Below are positions 5,526-5,545 of a stretch of DNA of 5,545 nucleotides, in pieces; position 1 is the first letter of the stretch, and each line of letters starts with the position of its first letter. Below the pieces are notes generated by a model. It saw only the letters and a list, made by a program, of their open reading frames with translations. It was not told the DNA's origin and ran no database searches. This stretch comes from Actinomycetes bacterium (lineage in GTDB: Bacteria; Actinomycetota; Actinomycetes; Streptosporangiales; Streptosporangiaceae). The stretch covers positions 1-5,545 of the forward strand of contig JAFACJ010000945.1 of assembly GCA_023425615.1 (NCBI GenBank), given 5' to 3'. A program made the position numbers and the translations under genes.

Positions 5526-5545
5526 GCGCAGAAGCAAAAGAGAAG

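Larger units (their letters stand above)
4534..5529. mobile_element. putative single-gene cassette: nuclease gene with inverted palindromic ends
   Basis: The DUF559-type gene is bracketed by two related 56-bp palindromes (4538-4593 and 5470-5525). The left one on the plus strand aligns with the right one on the minus strand, including a shared AGATTTC in the spacer, so they act as terminal inverted repeats. The match continues outward through GCGC (4534-4537 and 5526-5529). No target-site duplication is obvious outside the ends, and no transposase is present. The gene uses codons rare in its neighbours (ATA, AGT, CTT near its start), which fits a foreign origin. Whether the unit moves, or moved in the past, is inference. 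Alternatively, the palindromes could be a pair of terminators or binding sites that travel with the gene. Confidence 0.4.

Overview
The window is GC-rich with strong G/C preference at third codon positions, as in Actinobacteria. The protein sequences and gene order point the same way. From memory, the order cbs / SGNH esterase / thiolase matches the mycobacterial neighbourhood Rv1077 (cbs), Rv1075c (GDSL esterase) and Rv1074c (fadA3), with cbs divergent from the other two. The genus cannot be named from this sequence; a Streptosporangiales-like or related actinomycete would fit.

Layout: (1) 1-644, minus strand: N-terminal half of a PLP-dependent cystathionine beta-synthase, cut by the window edge. 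(2) 645-794: divergent intergenic region. (3) 795-1802, plus: membrane-anchored SGNH/GDSL esterase. (4) 1844-3184, plus: lipoprotein with PQQ-like beta-propeller repeats, 41 bp after the esterase and probably in the same operon. (5) 3185-3304: a short hairpin after the lipoprotein stop, then palindromes that look like operators. (6) 3305-4525, plus: thiolase (acetyl-CoA acyltransferase, FadA3-like). Its reading frame meets an in-frame TGA at 4475-4477, exactly where the family has its second catalytic cysteine, and continues with the conserved C-terminal motif to a second TGA at 4523-4525. (7) 4562-5431, minus: DUF559/Vsr-like endonuclease-fold protein with an AbiEi-like N-terminal part, bracketed by two related 56-bp palindromes.

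The main observation is that the thiolase is best read as a selenoprotein, with selenocysteine replacing the catalytic Cys at codon 391. All other thiolase motifs are intact, the family motif resumes in frame after the TGA, and a small stem-loop with G at the first loop position lies at a distance typical of bacterial SECIS elements. An ordinary gene call would end the protein at 4477 and lose its catalytic acid/base. A nonsense mutation or base-call error cannot be excluded from one sequence.

The second observation is the nuclease cassette. Both ends carry a palindrome with the same geometry (18-bp arms, 20-nt spacer). The two differ at two arm positions, and each difference is compensated in the opposite arm. 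The ends are in inverted orientation to each other, so this could be a single-gene mobile or formerly mobile element that landed just downstream of the thiolase.

Functional links: the esterase and lipoprotein are both predicted to act outside the membrane. The thiolase has its own leader and probable operator and serves acyl-CoA metabolism. Cbs belongs to transsulfuration. The nuclease shows no metabolic link to the others.
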